NCBI GenBank assembly: GCA_019925095.2
Contig: CM034401.1
Coordinates: 17,181,338-17,245,337 of the forward strand
From: Dendrolimus kikuchii
Lineage: Eukaryota; Arthropoda; Insecta; Lepidoptera; Lasiocampidae
Direction: 5' to 3'
DNA: 64,000 nucleotides
In this document: piece by piece, positions 33,606 to 45,765 of the stretch
How positions within the stretch are numbered: position 1 is the stretch's first letter
How the letters are laid out: each line of letters begins with the position of its first letter
Program-made: the position numbers and the translations under genes
The notes under the pieces: generated by a model
What the model saw: the letters and a program-made list of their open reading frames with translations, nothing else
What the model was told of the DNA's origin: nothing
The model's database searches: none

Positions 33606-34679
33606 GAACAGTGTATATAAGTGAAAGGACTTTTATCTGTGTAATAAGTAATTCGACTTTGTGTAAATACTAATATAACGGGGATGACACGTGTACATCG
33701 AATATAATACCCTGTTTAGGTTTTACTAGCGATCTCTCATGACTGCGTCCGAGATACCTCTTTAACTTTGGGTTTGATTATGTCCCATTGTTATAATAGC
33801 ATTTCGTAGTATAAAAATAACAACAACAACTAGTAGTTTATAAAAATATTTCTAAAGACCTCCTAATTGAACAAAATGTTTTTAGAAATTAGTAGATATT
33901 TAAATTACTGCCTTACTAATTGCATTTGCAGTAATCAAAATTTGTGGGTTTTTCATTTTTTGCATAAAAGGCGCTAATCTATCTATACCATAAAGCTTGA
34001 TTTTTTTTACTGTTTTCTAAGATTTAAGATACATTAAAAAGTTATACAACATGGACATATCTACAAATATGTTTACTGCGTTGTTCCTGAAACCGCCATT
34101 TGCAAGTACTGCATTTGCTATGAGGAGGGCAGATTAATGCTGGATACCTATAATAGTAAATTTGATTCATATCCTAAAATGAAGCATACAGACAGTCATT
34201 ATGTAACATATATATGTACGGATGTCTGTATGGATGGATCTCAATTCTTGAGAGAAAGAGAGAGAATCTCAAGTATACATCAACCTTGACTGCTGCATAA
34301 AAGCAAGTGTGTATAATACTTTTTATTTAAATAATAATATATAATATAATGGAGCTGACAAATGAAAATATAATGGAGAGAAAATATTCGACTTTACGAT
34401 TGTTATTAATGATCTTTAAGATTATAATTTAATTTTAGAAATTGATATTATTAATCATTGATTTTTAAAATCACATGTAAATATAGATAATAAGTCGAAA
34501 TTTTATTTAGGAAGATTTGAATTTTTGGATATTAATTACAGTTAATGGTCATTTATGTAAATTATAGTGAAAAAGTGATAATAATAATAGGTAATTATTC
34601 TTCTGAAATATTTCGAAGACAACATAAAAATGAACTGTTATAGTATTAAACTTTCATACTCTTAACGCCGACCTATTTG
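33606..34679 (+). other. 3' UTR and downstream flank of the dpr gene
   Basis: AT-rich, no long ORF. I could not choose a polyadenylation site: no AATAAA lies close behind the stop. The transcript end is therefore open. Confidence 0.4.
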
Positions 34680-34990
34680 GTCACCGCCTCTTTGTTTCCT
34701 TTTTTGTTTCGCCGCATCTGTCACTATGTAACGTGACATAGTCTACGTCCAACCGCTGAGTGCGCCGTTGCTTCCGCGCAAACCTCGCCGCGTTTTGTGT
34801 GTTGTGACGCATTTTACAGCCGCTTTCATCAACCCTCCTGCTGGAAGGTATACGATGTGCCGTACCCAGCTGGTCCACTCGTCGAAGGAACTGCAACACG
34901 TAAAGGAAGGATCACGAGAAAGAATTGGCTGCCGCTGCGAAACCCGCATCGTTCGTAACGTGTCTGGTGCGGCGAACTTATCCTGTAAGT
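34680..34990. other. G+C-richer island, open on both strands, unknown
   Basis: It stands out from the AT-rich flanks. The plus-strand frame runs through AGRYTMCRTQLVHSSKEL and RERIGCRCETRIVRN to a consensus donor GTAAGT at 34985, after a pyrimidine tract at 34688-34711. The minus strand is open as well (WTSWVRHIVYLPAGGLMKAA). I recognise no family. It could be an exon of an unannotated gene or a decayed transposon. Confidence 0.3.
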
Positions 34991-35399
34991 CCTTTCCTTC
35001 TCCATTATCCCCGTTGAGAAAAGTCGGTTCCATTCTAATATTTGAAACAGTTATGCAAACTGAGATCAACTTTGACGAATTAAATACACGGAACGGCTTT
35101 AAATCGCGCGTTTTGTATACTAATAAGATCCAAGAGAAACATCCAAATTGGCTAATAAAATGTAATTGCAACACACATCATAACTATTGTTTATTTTATA
35201 AGATAAAAATGAAAGAATTAAGAAGAACAGTACTTTCGCTAGGATTACTCCCTAGTTCTTCTACATCACACTTATAATTAAAAATGAATATATATATCGC
35301 CCCAAAGAGATATATAATAATAATAATCATTTATTTCGAATCAATTCATATCTTCAATTTATATCTTGGTTAGTAAAATCACATAGAACAGAAATACTT

Positions 35400-35735
35400 A
35401 AAATTAGTGTTAGTAGAACTTATAGCCTAAAGTTTTGTAACAATCATAGTACTGGCTTTACATTTGTCAGCACAACAATTGAGAGCGGGCACATCAAGTC
35501 TGTCAGACATCACTTTTAGGATGTTGTTAGAACGGGCCCGAATCCTGCAGAGCAACGAGGCAGCTCTTTTCCTAACAACAGCGTAATAATCGTCAACTCG
35601 TGCTTCAGCGAACATACCTGATGCACTACAGAACCTGGGCAGTCTCATCAACATACTAAAACCATTATTGTATTGGATCCGCAAAGCGTTGGCGGCTCTT
35701 TGCGTACTGTTGGTCCACAAACTGCATATATGCTT
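35400..35735 (-). pseudogene. LINE reverse transcriptase C-terminal end
   Basis: About 97 codons: LWTNSTQRAANALRIQYNNG, RLPRFCSASGMFAEARVDDY, VVRKRAASLLCRIRARSNNI. L-P-R-F-C-S-A-S-x-M-F-A and (I/V)RKRAAS are characteristic of the extreme C-terminus of a Jockey/CR1-type LINE common in insects. The 5' side is cut off near 35735. The T-rich, ATA-repeat stretch at 35310-35335 may be its 3' tail. Confidence 0.75.
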
Positions 35736-36095
35736 TTAAACATTAAACAATTTTTCTTCTTCATAAATGGCAACCCTAAAAATAATTTGATAGCCGTAAA
35801 ATAGTCGTGTGTCATAACTACACTTTCACTACATTTAGTTGTCTTATAATAATGAATTTATCGCATGAAAAGGTGTCTGCACATACATAGAATAATGGAA
35901 ATAAATGTTTCCTACTTTTGCTGGTGAAAAGAACCAAATTGATGTGAAGGAAAGTAATTCTAAGCAGGAATAACTTATATATATACTTTTGAAATAACAC
36001 AGGCATAACTATAGTTTCAAGGGACAGTTTGGTCACTTTTGAGTTATATCCTTAGTCAATCTTTGTCCTCTTGTAGATGTAGGCTTCCCCGAGTT
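35736..36095. other. Unassigned
   Basis: AT-rich, no supported feature. Confidence 0.4.
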
Positions 36096-36234
36096 TTTTT
36101 TTATTGCACGATTTCAGCAGACAGGATAAAGGCCCACCTGATGGAAAACGGTTATCTATTGACACTTGCAACTCCAAAGGTGCTGCAAATGCGCTGCTGC
36201 TCTCCAAAGGGAGATGGGAACCTGGTCACTAAGT
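36096..36234 (-). repeat. SINE A, 3' half
   Basis: TTTTTTTTTATTGCACGATT to GGGAACCTGGTCACTAA. 5'-truncated. It lies about 200 bp from the full-length copy at 36430 in opposite orientation (tail-out pair). Confidence 0.8.
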
Positions 36235-36429
36235 GGAGATTCCATAAAACGCGAACGTGTTTCAGATGCATTATTATTTTATTATGAATAAAATATAATA
36301 GGATTTCAAAAAATAATAAAACCAAATTATCTAGATATTTTTTTCTTGTTTCGATAAAAATTAAAATGATTTCACATCAATTATTTAGACTTGATTTGGT
36401 GAATTTTTTCTTAACTTTAATAAGTTTTA

Positions 36430-36743
36430 TCTGTGCAGGAACGGAGAAAGAATACAATTACCTGCGGCCGAGGGCGGCCTGTCGTAAGAGGCGACAAAAC
36501 GACCCACAGCCAGGTGGTAGGGCATTTGCCCGACTGGTTGGCTACCACCCCTGGTCTAAAGTATGTCGCCGTAACAACCTTGAGTTGTGTTCCGGCATTA
36601 GTGACCAGGTTCCAGTCTCCCTTAAGAGAGCTGCAGCGCATTTGTAGCAACTTTGGTATTGCAAATGTTCATAGGCGATGGTAACCGCTTTCCATCAAGT
36701 GGGCCGTCTGCCTGTCTGCTGATCTGCTGCAATAAAAAAAAAA
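36430..36743 (+). repeat. SINE A, full length
   Basis: ATCTGTGCAGGAACGGAGAA to GCTGCAATAAAAAAAAAAG. Well preserved, nearly identical to 15478-15814. Confidence 0.9.
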
Positions 36744-37442
36744 GTATAGAAAATTTAGGAAAAAAATCACGTTACGTCTCATATCGTGAAGATTTATGAT
36801 ATTTTATTGGTGAATTATTATTGATCAGTAAATACCAATGAAAAGTTGTTTCGATTGCACTCCACTTTCGACTTTTTCCCGCAATAGGAGACTTAAGTAG
36901 ATACTTAAGGTTTAAAATGTTCTCCGTACATAAATGACCAAACTTTAGCAATCTGTGCCAACTACGCATAGATTAATATTGATATCCTTACAATCAGGGT
37001 AAAATATAATTACAAAAAAAGTTTTTAGAATAATTCGGAATCATCCAATTTACAGTAGGTATAAAGTCCAATTTCTGGTATTGTAATGATAAATTATTAA
37101 ATGTAGCTCGATAAGGGATGAAACTGTTTTCGTTTTTTAAGAAATTCTGTTAATTAAATTAAATAATGTTTTTTAATACTTGTATTTTTATTCACTACAT
37201 AACCTGATACTGTCATAAAACCTTTTTCAGCCTGAAGATACTTCATTTGAAACTATTAAAATTGTAATTTCAAATACACATAATATAACATACTAATAAA
37301 GTAATATTTTGTTTCGTTTTGTAAATAAATACTGTAACAATTATTGTAAAAGCTAACCCTATAGATAATTTATTGTGTTTAAACATAGTAAGAGTTTTAT
37401 AAAGCTCGTATTGTATATGTCAGTTTGTTTTATAATTACTTA
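36744..37442. other. Unassigned
   Basis: AT-rich, no supported feature. Confidence 0.4.
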
Positions 37443-37661
37443 TCCTACTAATATTATAAACACTAAAGTCTGTATGTATGGATGTATTTGTGTTACTTTT
37501 GCACGCAAAAACTATCGAATGGATTTTGATAAAACTTTACAATAATATAGTTTACACATCAGAATAACACATAGGCTATAAGTTATAAAGATATAGTGTG
37601 AATTATCCAAAATATAACGATTTTCTATCACCACGCTGCTGAAACCGCGGGGCGCAGCTAG
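37443..37661 (+). mobile_element. Non-autonomous Helitron (short)
   Basis: TCCTACTAATATTATAAACA start preceded by A. It ends GGGGCGCAGCTAG followed by T, the textbook A/T insertion context. Same family as 7966-8186, with clear shared interior (TACACATCAGAATAACACAT). Confidence 0.85.
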
Positions 37662-38808
37662 TTTTGAATAAAAAAAGTTTTTTTTTAGAATTCAAATTAA
37701 TTTGCAGTTGAACTTAGTTTGAATAAAAACTTTTGAATTTGAATTTGGAATAAGGATCCAGCGTTCACTGTCTATCCACATCATCTAGATATCTACAAAC
37801 ACTTTTCACAATGAAAACACTTCAAGAAAAAATTGTGCAATATTAGTTTGTATTTTCAATAAAATCCTCACGTATTATATATTGGCGACCTGACGTTTTC
37901 TTTTTTCACAAACGATATACACTTTACTGTACACTTTCTTTGCTAAAATCTATCCAAAGTCCCCCAGAAATCCTTTATCCTATACAAGCTTTAGAAATGT
38001 TTTATGTTGCTGTCTCAATGAGTCCCCAAGCGGTTTTATACATCGCCTTTCATTTGAGCTAGACGAAAAGGCTAGGTACTTGACGAAAGATGAATTGCAG
38101 ACAGAATCATTAGCAGGGTGTACAGTAGTCTTAGCTTACTCAACTAGATTGCTAGTACGACGATGTAAATACTGTTTTAATTTATCATTTCTATGGAGAC
38201 TAACTTTCACTCCATATACCTTGATTTTTCTTACTCGATAAATTTTTGGATACAATTTTAGTTAAAATGGTGTCTTTAGAAGATTGATATAAAATGTTTT
38301 GTACTGTAAGATCTAACTTTGGATGTGGATTCAGTTAGTAAGACAATTGAACATCATTAAATAGTGTAATTCGTAGACTCTGGGGGGCGCAAGAATGGCC
38401 AGACCAGGCAGGACTATTATTTTTTCGGTTTGCTCCTGATAAGTTCCCGCTGCCTGCTAGTACTCGATTCCAACACATACGTACCTATATGCCAGTATAA
38501 TCAAAAGAGTCTATTAAATTAGACAAAACATCGCGCTCATTTTTTTGTTCTAGTTCTTTAAAAAAATAGATTTTTCTTCCAAAATATTAGATAATTGGTC
38601 CACCAACACCAAGGTCCTTGTGCGTTATTTTATCACCCCTAATGAAATAAAGTAGGCCTATACATAGCATTGCTCTAGCTAGGGTACCTATAATATCAAA
38701 AAAAAAAAAACAAGGGCGCAGTTATAGAAGCTGGCATACGGCGCATAAAAGGCTATTTACGGCACAGTTTCTAATGTATGAAAATGATCTTGTAAGGAAA
38801 GTAATCTA
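37662..38808. other. Unassigned
   Basis: No supported feature. Confidence 0.4.
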
Positions 38809-39334
38809 TCTATAATATTATAAAATGCTAATATGCCGTGTCTGTACATTGAAGCTATTAAAAAAAATTTGAATAGACGAAGCGACGGAGAACACGATTT
38901 TTTTTTAAATTTCTTGTCTGTTTGTCTGGAATTAACCTAAAAAATATTGGGTCGATTTCGAAGCGGTTTTTCGCTGATCAACAGCAAATATTTAGACTTA
39001 AAATCTGCGCTACTTTTTATTCTGAGAATCCTGCGAAAAATTTTATGGGAATTATTTGAAATGGCCAGATGGACAAAAATAATCGAATTCCATTGTGTTT
39101 TTTGTCACTTCACGATAGCAAATTTCATATAATAAAATGTGTGATATGTTTTATACCGGGAATTCTGCAGGAAATTTCCTGGGCGCGGTTTTTAGTTTTT
39201 AGGGCGCATAAAAATTACCAGTTTTCAATAAAACGATAGCTTACATTCTTTTTTAAATGCTGCGGCAATTAGTGTCCCGAGAATCCCGCGGAAATTTCAA
39301 ATCAAGCGTGGACTAAATCGCGGGCATATCCTAG
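38809..39334 (+). mobile_element. Helitron-like family B, best copy
   Basis: 526 bp. TCTATAATATTATAAAATGC preceded by A, ending CGGGCATATCCTAG followed by T. The other copies are 9444-9958, 24291-24842 and the partial 41955-42115. No Rep/helicase coding, so non-autonomous. Confidence 0.82.
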
Positions 39335-39514
39335 TGTATACATATTAGTGGACCTAAAGAGTAAATTTTACTCAACATTTTCTTATTACAAAAATGATAA
39401 TTACTTTTTGTCGTTCTGATAAATGGGTCTAATAATGGAGAAATGAATGATGAACTCGGGTAGAAGGGGTAGGTCCGAGATAGGCTGACTTTATGCGATG
39501 AAGTGAAGTGATGT

Positions 39515-39721
39515 GATGAACACCCCTGGTATAAAGCATGTGGCCATAATAACCTTGAGTTGTGTTCCGGCATTAGTGACCAGGTTCCAGTCTCCCTTAA
39601 GAGAGCAGCAGCGCATTTGTAGCACCTTTGGTGTTGCAAATGGCCATGGCGATGGTAACCGCTTTCCATCAAGGGGGCCGTCTGCCTGTCTGCTGAACTC
39701 CTGCAATAAAAAATAAAAAAA
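39515..39721 (+). repeat. SINE A, 5'-truncated
   Basis: Starts within ACCCCTGGTATAAAGCATGT and ends CTCCTGCAATAAAAAATAAA. Confidence 0.85.
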
Positions 39722-40470
39722 GAAGACGTCAAGAACTATTCCAATTGAATCAAATTCAAACTAAGTCACAGAACAGACTGTTCTACAGAAAATTATGTTT
39801 AAATATTTGATAGTAAAGTTTAAAATTACTTAGGTCAAAGTTGTTTGATTTTCTATTTAGTCTAAGGAGATTGTTTAGACATGTAAATAAAAATGTTTTA
39901 TTGGTTTCAATATTTATGTTAAGTCTACATTTAACTTAAGGATATAAACACTACTGATTATATCCTCTTTGTTTCTTATTGTTAATATCAGCGTCTGTCA
40001 TTGTCAACATTGCAATTTTCTTGTTTCACGATTCTATATTTTATAAACGTAACATTTATTAAAATATTAGCATTATTGTTCCTTGTACTCATGCAAGCAA
40101 TAGTTGTATTTAAAGTGAAGAACATTTTGATTCCGCGGCTTAGCCTACTGCTATACAATCTTTTCAAAAGTTCATGTCACCGTTACTAAATGAGTCAGAT
40201 TATAGCCGCTCGTTTCAGAGGTGCTCTACACACAATCCAATTACTTTGTACAATAAAGCACAATATCCTTGTGTAATATGTATGTCTAATGATCATTCGT
40301 TTTTTAATATGTGAAATAATTTTTCACATACTGATACAGATGCCTCTCTTGTTCATTTTGAATCACGTTAAGTACACATCAAACAAAATCACACAAGCAT
40401 AATGGCAATGTACATATTCTCAGTTTTGGAAACAATTATTAAAAAATTAAAATTACCTGATGTTAATTAA
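39722..40470. other. Unassigned
   Basis: AT-rich. The 62-codon hydrophobic frame at 40001-40189 has no support as a gene. Confidence 0.35.
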
Positions 40471-40925
40471 TCTATACTATAAATAATAAATCTATAAATG
40501 GTTCGAGTATGAACATTGATAATTCGGACCAGTACATTCCGAAAATGCAATTTTTAGAATTTTTCATTTTCATCCTCTGGTCTTTCTGTCTGTCTGTTAG
40601 AACATCACGTGAAACTACTGAACAGATTTAAACGAAACTCGTTACAAAGATAGCTTATATCCCGAGTCGTAACTTAGAATAGTTTTTATCCCGATAAATG
40701 ATGTCGTTTCCGTGGGATAGATGAAAATAGCAAAAAATATGGCGCTACGATTGCATCCTTTTTTGGAACGTATATAAGTAAAACTCGACAAAGTGCTAGC
40801 TTATAACCCGAGTTAACACTTAGGATACTTTTCATACCGATAAATAATGTTGTTTCCATGGAATAAACAGATTAGCAAAATAAAAAAGGCGCTGTAATCG
40901 CGTTTTTTTCAATTCACTAACAAAT
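40471..40925 (+). mobile_element. Helitron-like family C
   Basis: TCTATACTATAAATAATAAA preceded by A, then CTTTCTGTCTGTCTGTTAGA and two TTTTTATCCCGATAAATGAT-like blocks. The same ATCCCG...GGGATA blocks occur at 51540-51740. The 3' end was not resolved. Confidence 0.55.
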
Positions 40926-41176
40926 ACCTACGTTGTCATAAACAACATCTCATTCATCGTATTACTTCAAATGTTTCGCTCTGCAGTTAAGTATGCTGTA
41001 TGGACTTAGTTTCTTTGTTATTGTAGTGAACTTAATATCAAAAAACAGTAAAGTTTTAGGTAAAACACCTAATTAAATTTGTATATACGTAATATAAAGC
41101 TACTACCCATGGATTTTCACGCAACCTAGCCGCAAGGACCATCGAAGTTTGATCTACAAACAAAAAAGTTAAGTAG

Positions 41177-41930
41177 TGTTACGTGCGAGCGGGGGTACGC
41201 ACTTGGGATTGGAAGGAACAACACCATTTTTTTAACTAAATGCTTTTATTAACTTCTTACACAGCCGTATAAGCCGTGCGTAGTTTTGCCAGTGACTACT
41301 TACTATTATTGTATTGTATTACTTACTATTATTATAAATACTTATGTAAAATATATACAATAAATTAATAAATATTCAAATAATACATTTATTGCAACAA
41401 CTATTTATGTAACCTTTTTTTGTCAACCCTACTAACCATCGACGCGTGACTATCGCGCGTGGCTTTCGGAAAACCTGCCCACGTAGTACGTGATTCCTCT
41501 CCGCAGGGTCGCCCCTACTCGCACGACTAACGACGCACTGTGCCGACGATAAGATGTCTCACTCACAATACCGTCGCCGATATTGCGTAGACCCCCTCCT
41601 GCTGCTGCGGTGCTGACCTCTGAATTTACCTCTTAATCTCCTTTTAAAACTAAACTCCTCCTTCACTCAACTGCCAATAAACTTTTCACTAAACTCACCA
41701 CTAAACTCTTCACTAAACACCTCACTGTCTTCTACTAAAATCTTCTTCCAACTCTCTAAACTTGTCATTATCTTCTATTAAACTTCTTTTCCAACTCTCT
41801 CGTATCGCACTTGTCGCTTCGCTGTCTTCAACTGAACTATGACTATAACTATACAACACCCTGGTAGGCGCGCCTAGCGCTGCTTATATACCCGGAAGAA
41901 GCTTCTGGAATCCATAATTTAGATCTTCTT
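41177..41930 (-). mobile_element. Solo LTR of a retrotransposon
   Basis: On the minus strand the order is a TATA box (TATATAA, 41890-41884), a transcribed G+C-mixed leader, an AATAAA signal (about 41393) and the terminus ACGTAACA at 41177. On the plus strand this end reads TGTTACGTGCGAGCGGGGG. No internal region or second LTR is adjacent. The U3-side end near 41930 is uncertain, and a family-B Helitron piece follows. A perfect heat-shock element sits just upstream of the TATA box (separate entry). Confidence 0.65.
41897..41911 (-). promoter_or_regulatory. Heat-shock element next to LTR TATA box
   Basis: The plus strand reads AGAAGCTTCTGGAAT, three perfect alternating 5-bp units (nGAAn-nTTCn-nGAAn), with an extra GAA just to the left. 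It lies six bases upstream of the TATATAA on the LTR's own strand. HSF trimers bind three or more such units. The fit to consensus is exact; function is inferred. Confidence 0.6.
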
Positions 41931-41954
41931 TTCGTTATTCTTTTATTTACTGTA

Positions 41955-42115
41955 TATCCCTTTCTAAACATCTATCTCGAACAAACAGACAAACAGGTAA
42001 ACAAACAAGAAATCTAAAACAAATTGCATCATGTTCTCCTCCGTTTATGTAGTGTACTCCAGTTGTTTTCTTAATAGCTTTAATGTACACACAGCATATT
42101 ATAATACTTATTATA
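41955..42115 (-). repeat. Helitron-like family B, 5' part
   Basis: CTCGAACAAACAGACAAACA, AATTGCATCATGTTCTCCTC, TATGTAGTGTACTCCAGTTG and TTAATAGCTTTAATGTACAC match the 5' part of family B on the minus strand. The rest is missing. Confidence 0.65.
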
Positions 42116-42818
42116 GATTATAATTTAAAAAAACTCTTTTTTTAAGATTTTTATTTAAATTGTGTTATTTTTTCCGTTTTTGTATATTGTCATCAGGACT
42201 AGACATGGATGCAAAATTACAAAGTCTTAAGTGTAAAAATATTGGTTCCAACACAGCTTACAAGATTTGACCTAAACAAACATTGTAGATGAAATAGTAT
42301 AAACTTATAAAAATATTTTTATAATTTTTTTCTTATCTCCTCTTTCTTCATTCTTGTATATCTTTTTGTGATCATATAAATAGGCAACTAAAATTTTGTA
42401 GTCTATCGGGAACTTTATTTTATGAAATATACCACGAACAAGAAACGCTTGAATGAAACCAATTGAAGCCAAGTCCATTGGAAAAGTGGTATAACAAGTT
42501 CTGCTGCTGTATTGGATTATTGATTTATACGACCTTGAGTAATTCTTAATAACTAAGCAATACATTTATTATAGGCCAAAAAGATTGTTATTTTTGAGAC
42601 TATATTTGGAGATTGGTAGAATGTGTTCGAATACATGGAAATTTGATTTATTTTGTTCCTCATATTCGAAATGAAAAGCAGAGTGCTAACTTCGAATGAA
42701 AGGCCTATTTAGACACTCGAATTATTAACCATCTCGTGCCTAGATATGTCACTTTCACCTCTCGTGAAACAAGCTACTATTACACACATTTGCGTTTATA
42801 ATATTAATATTAAATTAA
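42116..42818. other. Unassigned
   Basis: AT-rich, no supported feature. Confidence 0.4.
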
Positions 42819-42840
42819 TTTTATATATATATATATATAT
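42819..42840. repeat. AT dinucleotide microsatellite
   Basis: TATATATATATATATATAT directly before GGGATAGTGGG. Confidence 0.8.
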
Positions 42841-43196
42841 GGGATAGTGGGCTGGCAAGTAAAACAACACATTACGAGTTTATGTTACCGAGATGCGCGT
42901 GCGTTTATTTTGTATTAATTTTAATATCAAAGTATATTATTTTAATATATAATTCAGAGCGTCTTGCGTCGTGCGTACGTCGTACATTCGAATCTTTTAT
43001 TCTCTCTTTTACTCGTCATCTCTTTCACACTATGGCTTCGTTCAGAAATATAGTCTTACATTCATGAAATCATGCCTTCAAGATACATCATTCCCACATA
43101 TATGTAATGTTTAGGCAACAAAGTGACTTATTCGTTTCAATTCTAATAACATTATAATAAACAACTGTTCTTTTTATTCATAAAATAAAAACTAAA

Positions 43197-43651
43197 ATAC
43201 ATACATAACTTCACGCCAGTTCCCTTGCGTGGTACGCACGAACAACAGAGCGCCATTCAAGCTTATTCTTACATACCTCACTTGCTTCTTTGACATTCAT
43301 AACTCTTGTCATGCACGCTCGTCTGTTCTTAAGGCTCCTGACATCACCTTCTGCTAGTACTCGATCAATTTGATCATGGAAGGTGTGTCGTGGCCTTCCA
43401 CGACTTCTGCATCCATCCACTTTTGCATTGTATATCTGTTTAGTCATTCTTTCATCATGCATTCTTTCCACATGCCCGAACCACCGGAGTATTGCTTTCC
43501 TTACCTTCACCCCAACACTCTCTTTTAGACTAACTCTCTTTCTTGCTTCGGTATTACGAACGCGGTCCGCGAGCCTCACTCCGCAGATTTTGCGCACTGC
43601 TCGCATCACGACCGCGTTTACTCTCCTTTCATGCTCTCTCTTCCATACCAC
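43197..43651 (-). repeat. APE-type LINE, 5'-truncated end
   Basis: About 146 codons of the C-terminal domain (WKREHERRVNAVVMRAVRKI ... YHARELA) with the ACAT tail on its lower-coordinate side. It is the longest of the truncated copies. Confidence 0.88.
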
Positions 43652-44869
43652 TAAAAACTAAAATAAAAACCTATATATAAAGCCCATTCAGCCCCACCAG
43701 ACCACTGTCGCTGGGCATTGTTTAATATTTAACCCCTATTCTAAAGCAGAATATTCATGCGTAAACCGACACTTACGATTAAAATCAGTTTAAATTCAAA
43801 AGTGTTTTCGAATGTAAGACACGTCATAAGTCCGCATAACATTTAAATTTTACCGATAATAATCTCAAGCGAATCTATAAGATTTTATTTTTTTGTTTCT
43901 ATGATTTTGTTTGGATAACAACTGTTCTAAGCTTTTATTAAGATGCTCTTTGATATTTTTCAATTTGATAAATCAATTAATATAAGATTTACAGAACATC
44001 ATATATCATGTGATGATGAAGACAAGATCAACAACAACATGAAGACAAAAGTGCAGTTTTGCACAAGAGGCAAAATTGTGAATAAAACAAAACTAGTCAG
44101 TTGTATAAGACTGAAATTTGGAATACCCTTCTTTTTAGGTACACTTGCATACTGGTAAGACTTTCTAAATTGTAATATGCATAGTTTTTAGTAAACAACA
44201 AAAAAGTGGCATTTTTGCGTATACGCCTATATGTGACGACATATATAGAATATGATGATTTAAATATAAATTCCACAACACACCGAAGTATTATTATAAT
44301 TAAAACCATGAACAATGGAAATTTAGGTCGACAGTAATTTTGTATCCCATAAAAACATCGAGAGTTAATTAAAATTCAAAAGAAACCTGTAATCAAAAAG
44401 AGACCAAAAATCTTAATTAAAAGCTGTATCTTCATAATTAACAGAACTCATTTCAATCTTGGCTGAGCATAAATTAATGAGTCCTCAGAATGAAAAATAT
44501 CATAAAATAAAAAGGAATGCTAAAAGTCAACACGGAATCTATTAACTGTTCAGTCTTCTCTGTCATTGGACTTTTTATTAAAATTTCAATTTAAGATAAA
44601 CGAAAGTTCCTTTTTTAAACTACAATGTTACGAGAGCTTTCCGGCATCTTCATTGGTTCTCTGCAAGATTTATTGTTCTTGGAATAAATTGTTTTTGAAT
44701 GAATACGTTTATTTTATATTGCAAAGAAAGCTGCTTTGAGAAGGAAAATTCTTTTCTCATTCGCGATACTTGTTATTTCAAGTGTTCAGGTATACTATCG
44801 AAGTCTAAGGTCTAATACCAATACAATTGGGTTCTTTAATTTTTTTGTAATAAATGGAAAGATTTTTTT
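43652..44869. other. Unassigned
   Basis: The 71-codon frame at 43943-44158 has an ordinary ATG start but no recognisable domain or splice context. Left unannotated. Confidence 0.35.
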
Positions 44870-45300
44870 TTTATAACAAACTATTTTTAAAATTAAAATA
44901 TTGCCTATGATAGACAAACAAGCTGACAACTCACTTGATGGAAGTTGGTTACCGTCACTTATAGATGTTTGCAATACCAGGCGCGTTGCCGGCCTTTGAG
45001 GAATTTTATTACGCCCTCCTTAAACAAATCCATGTCATAGCGCAGATATAAAACCTCGGCGAGAAGTTCCTTCCAGGTCATTGTAGTACGCGGAACAAAC
45101 ATTCCAGAGAACCGTTGCGTGGTTGAGTGTGGAAGTTCAAGGAAATGAGGGTAAACATTGATGAGGAGTGGTGCGGTTGTAAAAGTGAGGCGTTGACACC
45201 AGATCAAAGAGTTCTTCGGAACACGCCCCGTTGTACAGACCATAGAATACGCATAGCGACGCAGTCTCTCTGAAAGCTAAGCGATCCTAAACTGTCTGTT
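44870..45300 (-). pseudogene. LINE 3' end with its 3' UTR
   Basis: Read on the minus strand with frameshifts: CVFYGLYNGACSEELFDLV near 45240-45190, then PHQCLPSFP, a YNDLEGTSRRG-like piece and WRRA-type decay. It is followed by the non-coding end CCGGCAACGCGCCTGG...GGTAACCAAC and a T-rich (A tail) block at 44866-44880. The C-S-E-E-L-F pattern is typical of the C-terminal end of Jockey-like LINEs. Its last roughly 60 bp resemble the 3' module of SINE A. Confidence 0.65.
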
Positions 45301-45378
45301 AGTATGAAATCTCGACTATACGAACGGCGCGACGCTGGATGGACTTAAGGGGATCAGTCTGGTAATGTTTGGTATAGT

Positions 45379-45655
45379 TTATGATGAAGCACGGTAGCCT
45401 TGAAAGTACTTATTCACAAGGGACTTGAAAACATCCAAGTTGTAAGCATCGGGAAAAATAGACTCCGAAAATGAGTTCCACTCTTCATCAGTGCACATGA
45501 TGAAATTGGACGAGAAATACTTCGTTCGTATATGTGAAGTATCCACCTTAAATCGGTGCCGTATGCCGGTGTGTCTGGTTTTTCGATGATGGACGGCAGT
45601 CAGCGGGATGAGATCAGAGAGCTCACAGTTGCACATTCTCGAAAGTGTCAGTGTG
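45379..45655 (-). pseudogene. Second LINE C-terminal fragment
   Basis: Open 85-codon frame: CNCELSDLIPLTAVHHRKTR, FSSNFIMCTDEEWNSFSESI, FPDAYNLDVFKSLVNKYFQG. It has the same overall layout as Jockey-type ORF2 ends ((L/E)LIP...HR..R...F...(W)N.L...(V/I)FP..YD...FK...N.FL.G). It differs from 44870-45300, so two related LINEs lie in tandem. Confidence 0.65.
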
Positions 45656-45765
45656 TGTCTTCGCTTTCCTGAAGTTGACTAAAGACATAAATGCAATGTG
45701 TGGACTGTGGTGGTGAACCAGGCAACACCCATTTAATCATGATCATATCATATCATTCCCCATAG

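Noticed and set aside
34768..35277. 169-codon plus-strand ORF.
   Set aside because: Starts at TTG, spans a composition change and a strong splice donor, and shows no family. Only the G+C-rich first part is reported, as unknown.
2768..36684. Recurrent ORFs of 65-110 codons (RRKNTISCGRAACRKRR..., PDWMATTPGLKYVA...) on both strands at many places.
   Set aside because: Each lies exactly on a SINE A copy and both strands are open. The similarity is that of the repeat, not of a protein under selection.
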